Origin: JAAFIP01 sp043747295
Lineage (GTDB): Bacteria; Pseudomonadota; Gammaproteobacteria; Burkholderiales; Burkholderiaceae_C
DNA length: 7,186 bases
Assembly (NCBI GenBank): GCA_043747295.1
Contig: JAYTPK010000186.1
Span: forward strand, 1 to 7,186
Direction: 5' to 3'
A program made the translations under genes and the position numbers. Below the pieces are notes generated by a model. That model was not told where the DNA came from, did not search any database, and worked only from the letters and a program-made list of their open reading frames with translations. Below are positions 4,542 through 7,186 of the stretch, in pieces (positions within the stretch are counted from its first letter, which is position 1; each line of letters starts with the position of its first letter).

Positions 4542-5576
4542 ATGAACACCACCCTTCCCTCACGCCGTTCAATCCTGCAACTGGCTTATGCAACAACGGC
4601 GACTTTATCTGGCATGACCATGTCTAAAACTGTATTTGCACAGTCTACAACACCACCAGCTACATCGGCTACTTCAACGATTAACCAATTGCGTATCCTT
4701 TGCTCAGGACCCGCTGGCAGCATCCCAGACATTGTTGCCAGACGCGTTGCCGAGCAATTGACGCGTCAATACCCGCAGGGCGCTATTGTTGATAACCGTC
4801 CTGGCGCTGCTGGTCAAATCGCGGTTAACGCCTTAAAAGCGGCTGTGCCCGATGGGTCAACCGTGTTACTAGCACAAGGTGCTGTCGCCACCGTCTACCC
4901 GTACTTGTATTCGAAGCTCGCTTACGACCCGATCGCAGATTTACAACCTATATCAATGGCAGGAGAAATGACTTTAGCGCTAGCCGTAGGTCCGGCTGTA
5001 CCAAACAATGTGACTAATCTGGAGGAGTTCATAGGCTGGATGCGTGCAAATCCAAAACTGGCCAACGTCGCTTCGCCAGGCACGGGAACCTTGCCGCACT
5101 TGCTAGAAGTGATGCTGTTCCGCGAAGCCAACGTCCCTTGGCAGCATGTGGTGTATGCAGGCGGACCACCCGCCATGATTGACTTATTGGGTGGCCAAGT
5201 AGCGGCCTTGGTATTGCCGGAAGGACTTTTCCGCCAACACAAGGCAACCGGCAAACTGCGTGTATTGGCCACGTCTGGGGCTGAACGCAGCACATATTTT
5301 CCGGATGTTGCGACTTTCGTCGAGCAGCGCTATCGCAATTTGATCGTGCGTGAGTGGTTTGCGTTTTTCATGCCCGCACGAGTGCCGACCAGCACCATAA
5401 CTGCCGTATCGCAAACCTTACAAACAGCACTTGTTCGACCCGATCTCAGCGCTGCGTTTGCCGACTCAGGGATGGTGGCGGTAGCTAGCACGCCTGCAGT
5501 ACTGGCTGCTCGCATTGCACAAGAGCAACGTTACTGGCAGCCCATCCTGTTGGCCACAGGTGTAAAAGCTGAATAA
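4542..5576 (+). CDS. Bug/TctC-family periplasmic solute-binding protein
   Basis: A 344-residue binding protein of the Bug (TctC) family, which captures carboxylates or related small molecules in the periplasm, classically for TctAB membrane partners. Family features: the first strand with G-x-x-P-D (SGPAGSIPDIVARRVAEQL), VDNRPGAAGQIA, a PDG motif followed by the Y-x-x-L segment (YPYLYSKLAYDPIADLQPI), and the SPGTGTLPHL and YAGGPPAMIDLLGGQV segments. The start is ATG 4542, with AAGGA at 4531-4535. The N-terminus carries SRRSIL (7-12) before a hydrophobic stretch and a VFA cleavage site (31-33), consistent with Tat rather than Sec export. A longer in-frame start at 4443 lies inside the operator region and would add a tail ahead of the signal peptide, so I reject it. 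No TctA/TctB genes are adjacent, as is common for the many orphan Bug genes in Burkholderiales. The ligand cannot be predicted. Confidence 0.93.
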   Translation: MNTTLPSRRSILQLAYATTATLSGMTMSKTVFAQSTTPPATSATSTINQLRILCSGPAGSIPDIVARRVAEQLTRQYPQGAIVDNRPGAAGQIAVNALKAAVPDGSTVLLAQGAVATVYPYLYSKLAYDPIADLQPISMAGEMTLALAVGPAVPNNVTNLEEFIGWMRANPKLANVASPGTGTLPHLLEVMLFREANVPWQHVVYAGGPPAMIDLLGGQVAALVLPEGLFRQHKATGKLRVLATSGAERSTYFPDVATFVEQRYRNLIVREWFAFFMPARVPTSTITAVSQTLQTALVRPDLSAAFADSGMVAVASTPAVLAARIAQEQRYWQPILLATGVKAE

Positions 5577-5594
5577 AAGATCAGCAATCTGAAT

Positions 5595-6488
5595 ATGAAA
5601 ACACTAGATACAGCAGTTGACTTGCGTTACAGCGGTCATCCTTGGGACAGAGCGGCGGCGGGCTGGAACAACCATGCTGCGATGATCCATGATTGGTTGC
5701 TACCTGCGACCCAGATGATGTTGGACAAAGCGAATATCAGGTCGGGTTCACGCGTGCTGGACATCGCAACAGGCGCTGGCGATCAGACGCTTGACATTGC
5801 GTGCCGCGTTGGCTCTGATGGGTCGGTACTAGCTACGGATATTTCACCCGCCATTCTTGCGTTGGCACAAAAAAACGCCCAAATCGCGGGACTCACACAA
5901 ATCAGCACACAAGTTGCCGATGCTCAATCTCTTGGTTTAGCGGGCGCGGACTTCGATGCAGCGGTGTGCCGGCTGGGCTTGATGTTTTGCAGCTCACCTT
6001 TGGTGGCTTTGACTGAAATCCGCGCGGCACTTATACCCAAAGGACGGTTCAGTGCTCTGGTGTTTGGCGAACCCGCGCAAAACCCGTGTTTGACTATCGC
6101 GCTTACGACAGCACGCAAACATGCTCAGCTTTGGACCAAATTTGAAATGAATGTTCAACAAGCGTTTGAACCCGGTACGCTGATGAGTTTGGGTAAACCT
6201 GGTTTGATAAAAGACTTGCTACAAACCGCTGGATTCGTTGATATTACGGTAGATCACATATCTGCACCGTTTTATTCGCCTAGCGTTGAGCATTACATCG
6301 ACTTCTTGCGTTCGGCAGCTTCTCCAGTGATCGAAATTCTAGCTCTGCTTCCTGCTTCAGCTCAAGAGAATGCCTGGAGTGATATGACCGAGCAATTGAG
6401 GCTATTCAGTTCAAAATCAGAGTGGATCGGTCCCAATGGATTGCTGTTGTGTAGCGCAACACGCCCAGCTCTGGGCTCTGAAAGCTAA
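5595..6488 (+). CDS. Class I SAM-dependent methyltransferase (UbiE-like fold)
   Basis: A 297-residue protein with the Rossmann-type methyltransferase core. Motif I is VLDIATGAGDQTL (54-66), which binds the SAM methionine part; the acidic residue ending strand 2 is Asp82 (ATDIS), the ribose contact; an AD motif (VADAQSLGL, ~107-115) and the motif IV strand FDAAVCRLGLMF (120-131) follow, with the post-motif segment ALIPKGRF. The ~50 residues before motif I and the C-terminal helical part (~175-290) are expected to shape the acceptor pocket. The closest general type is the UbiE/Methyltransf_11 group, but the substrate cannot be named. It begins 18 bp after the Bug stop codon, so it is probably co-transcribed and under the same LysR control; its ribosome binding site is poor. 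Confidence 0.88.
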   Translation: MKTLDTAVDLRYSGHPWDRAAAGWNNHAAMIHDWLLPATQMMLDKANIRSGSRVLDIATGAGDQTLDIACRVGSDGSVLATDISPAILALAQKNAQIAGLTQISTQVADAQSLGLAGADFDAAVCRLGLMFCSSPLVALTEIRAALIPKGRFSALVFGEPAQNPCLTIALTTARKHAQLWTKFEMNVQQAFEPGTLMSLGKPGLIKDLLQTAGFVDITVDHISAPFYSPSVEHYIDFLRSAASPVIEILALLPASAQENAWSDMTEQLRLFSSKSEWIGPNGLLLCSATRPALGSES

Positions 6489-6510
6489 AAAAATACGCAG
6501 TACGCTATTG

Positions 6511-7186
6511 TTAAGAAGCCTCTAAAGTCATACCTGCAGCACGTAATCTAGCCAGTAACACCTCACCCAAGCCCGATGCAGGTGTCAACAATCCACCATG
6601 TTTGGCACCACCGGGCAAATCATCGAATTGCAGTGCCAAGCACAGCGCAGCTTCGCAAACCATTTTCGTCGTTGCACGGTTGCCTGGGTCACCTTTGTCT
6701 GAGATTCGGCCGCGCACAATGCGGCCGCTGGCGCTTTTGCCGATCAATTCGCAGCGAAATGAGCCTCCGTTCATGCTGGCTTCGGACGGCCCAGTGCCTG
6801 GGCCGGGCGCTAGTTTGCTGGCTAAATTACGCAAAGGCGAAAATTTCATCGCCGTTTGCGAGCCGAACATTCCTGCGCTAAAGGCTGCTGCGGCTGCTCC
6901 AGCAACGGGTCCAGCACCGAAGCGCATGTATTCTTGGTAATGAAAATCTTTTGAATATAGTTGCGGTTTCCCGCGTTTAGGTTTCTCAGGCGTTAACAAA
7001 GCTGCAGTGCGACGAACCACGCGGGTATTGATTGGTCCCATGAAAAACGGGCCTAGCCAGGCTTTGAAATCTGCGTCGTGCACGGGCGTAACTGGGTCTT
7101 TGTGGGCTGCGATTGACACGTTCATTGCGCCAGCAGGATTCAGTAAAAACGGATCAGCCAGCAAGCCTGCTTGGTCAGAACCCATG
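6511..7186 (-). CDS. Saccharopine-dehydrogenase-like / trans-acting enoyl reductase family protein, C-terminal half (right-truncated)
   Basis: The visible 225 codons are the C-terminal part; the gene runs off the right edge, so the NAD(P)-binding N-terminus is not seen. The methionine at 7183-7185 is internal. Features typical of this family: DPFLLNP near the visible start, GPFFMGPINTRVVRRTAAL (~46-64), F-x-Y-x-E-Y-M-x-F-G-x-G (~81-92), PGPGTGPSE (~127-135), and the C-terminal DKGDPGNRATTKMVCEAALCLA and GGLLTPASGLGEVLLARLRAAG stretches. In mycobacteria a relative serves as a trans-acting enoyl reductase for polyketide-type lipids; in proteobacteria these are usually named only as saccharopine dehydrogenase NADP-binding domain proteins and the substrate is unknown. 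It is convergent with the methyltransferase, with 22 bp between stop codons and no terminator seen. Confidence 0.88.
   Translation of the reverse strand, partial: MGSDQAGLLADPFLLNPAGAMNVSIAAHKDPVTPVHDADFKAWLGPFFMGPINTRVVRRTAALLTPEKPKRGKPQLYSKDFHYQEYMRFGAGPVAGAAAAAFSAGMFGSQTAMKFSPLRNLASKLAPGPGTGPSEASMNGGSFRCELIGKSASGRIVRGRISDKGDPGNRATTKMVCEAALCLALQFDDLPGGAKHGGLLTPASGLGEVLLARLRAAGMTLEAS

Noticed and set aside
6576..6940. Rightward frames opposite the reductase-like gene
   Set aside because: Shadow frames of a leftward gene with strong family motifs.

Overview
The window joins two unlike segments. Roughly positions 1-3417 look like the right-hand end of a phage-like or otherwise mobile element. 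Positions about 3446-7186 look like ordinary chromosome of a betaproteobacterium, probably Burkholderiales. The host assignment is an inference from a Bug/TctC-type periplasmic binding protein gene divergent from a LysR regulator, a combination typical of that order, together with moderate GC content. No rRNA, tRNA, CRISPR array, transposase or integrase gene is visible.

Element side, left to right: the 3' end of an unrecognised gene (2-304); an M15-type zinc peptidase, probably an endolysin, with a hydrophobic C-terminal tail (326-946); a 49-residue single-pass membrane protein overlapping it by one base (946-1095), suggesting a small lysis cassette; a strong terminator (1105-1136); two similar-sized unrecognised helical proteins whose reading frames overlap by ATGA (1156-1725 and 1722-2285); a 370-base repeat-rich, partly very A-rich gap (2286-2655) holding three copies of an ATGGCTAAC-type repeat spaced about 41-43 bp; a small exported YHYH-type Cys/His protein (2656-2922) with its own terminator; and a leftward region (about 2967-3310) with a possible ORF behind a ribosome binding site, a palindrome and promoter-like boxes.

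The boundary is marked by a 28-bp dif-like site at 3418-3445. Its XerD arm and central hexamer match the reverse complement of the E. coli dif site at 16 of 17 positions, while its XerC arm is degenerate. I infer that the element uses the host XerC/XerD recombinases for integration, so no integrase of its own is needed. The left end of the element and its second recombination site lie outside the window. With a lysis cassette, it does not look like a classical filamentous phage, which is the best-known dif integrator.

Chromosome side: a leftward LysR regulator (3466-4422), divergent from a Tat-type Bug solute-binding protein (4542-5576) and a class I SAM methyltransferase 18 bp downstream (5595-6488). 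The divergent intergenic region holds a T-N11-A LysR-type operator candidate with extra GCATC copies. A convergent, right-truncated gene (6511-7186) encodes the C-terminal half of a saccharopine-dehydrogenase-like / trans-acting enoyl reductase family protein.

The points most worth a second look are the dif-like junction, the iteron-like cluster next to an A-rich tract (possible origin), the unrecognised 189/187-residue pair, and the endolysin with a membrane tail.
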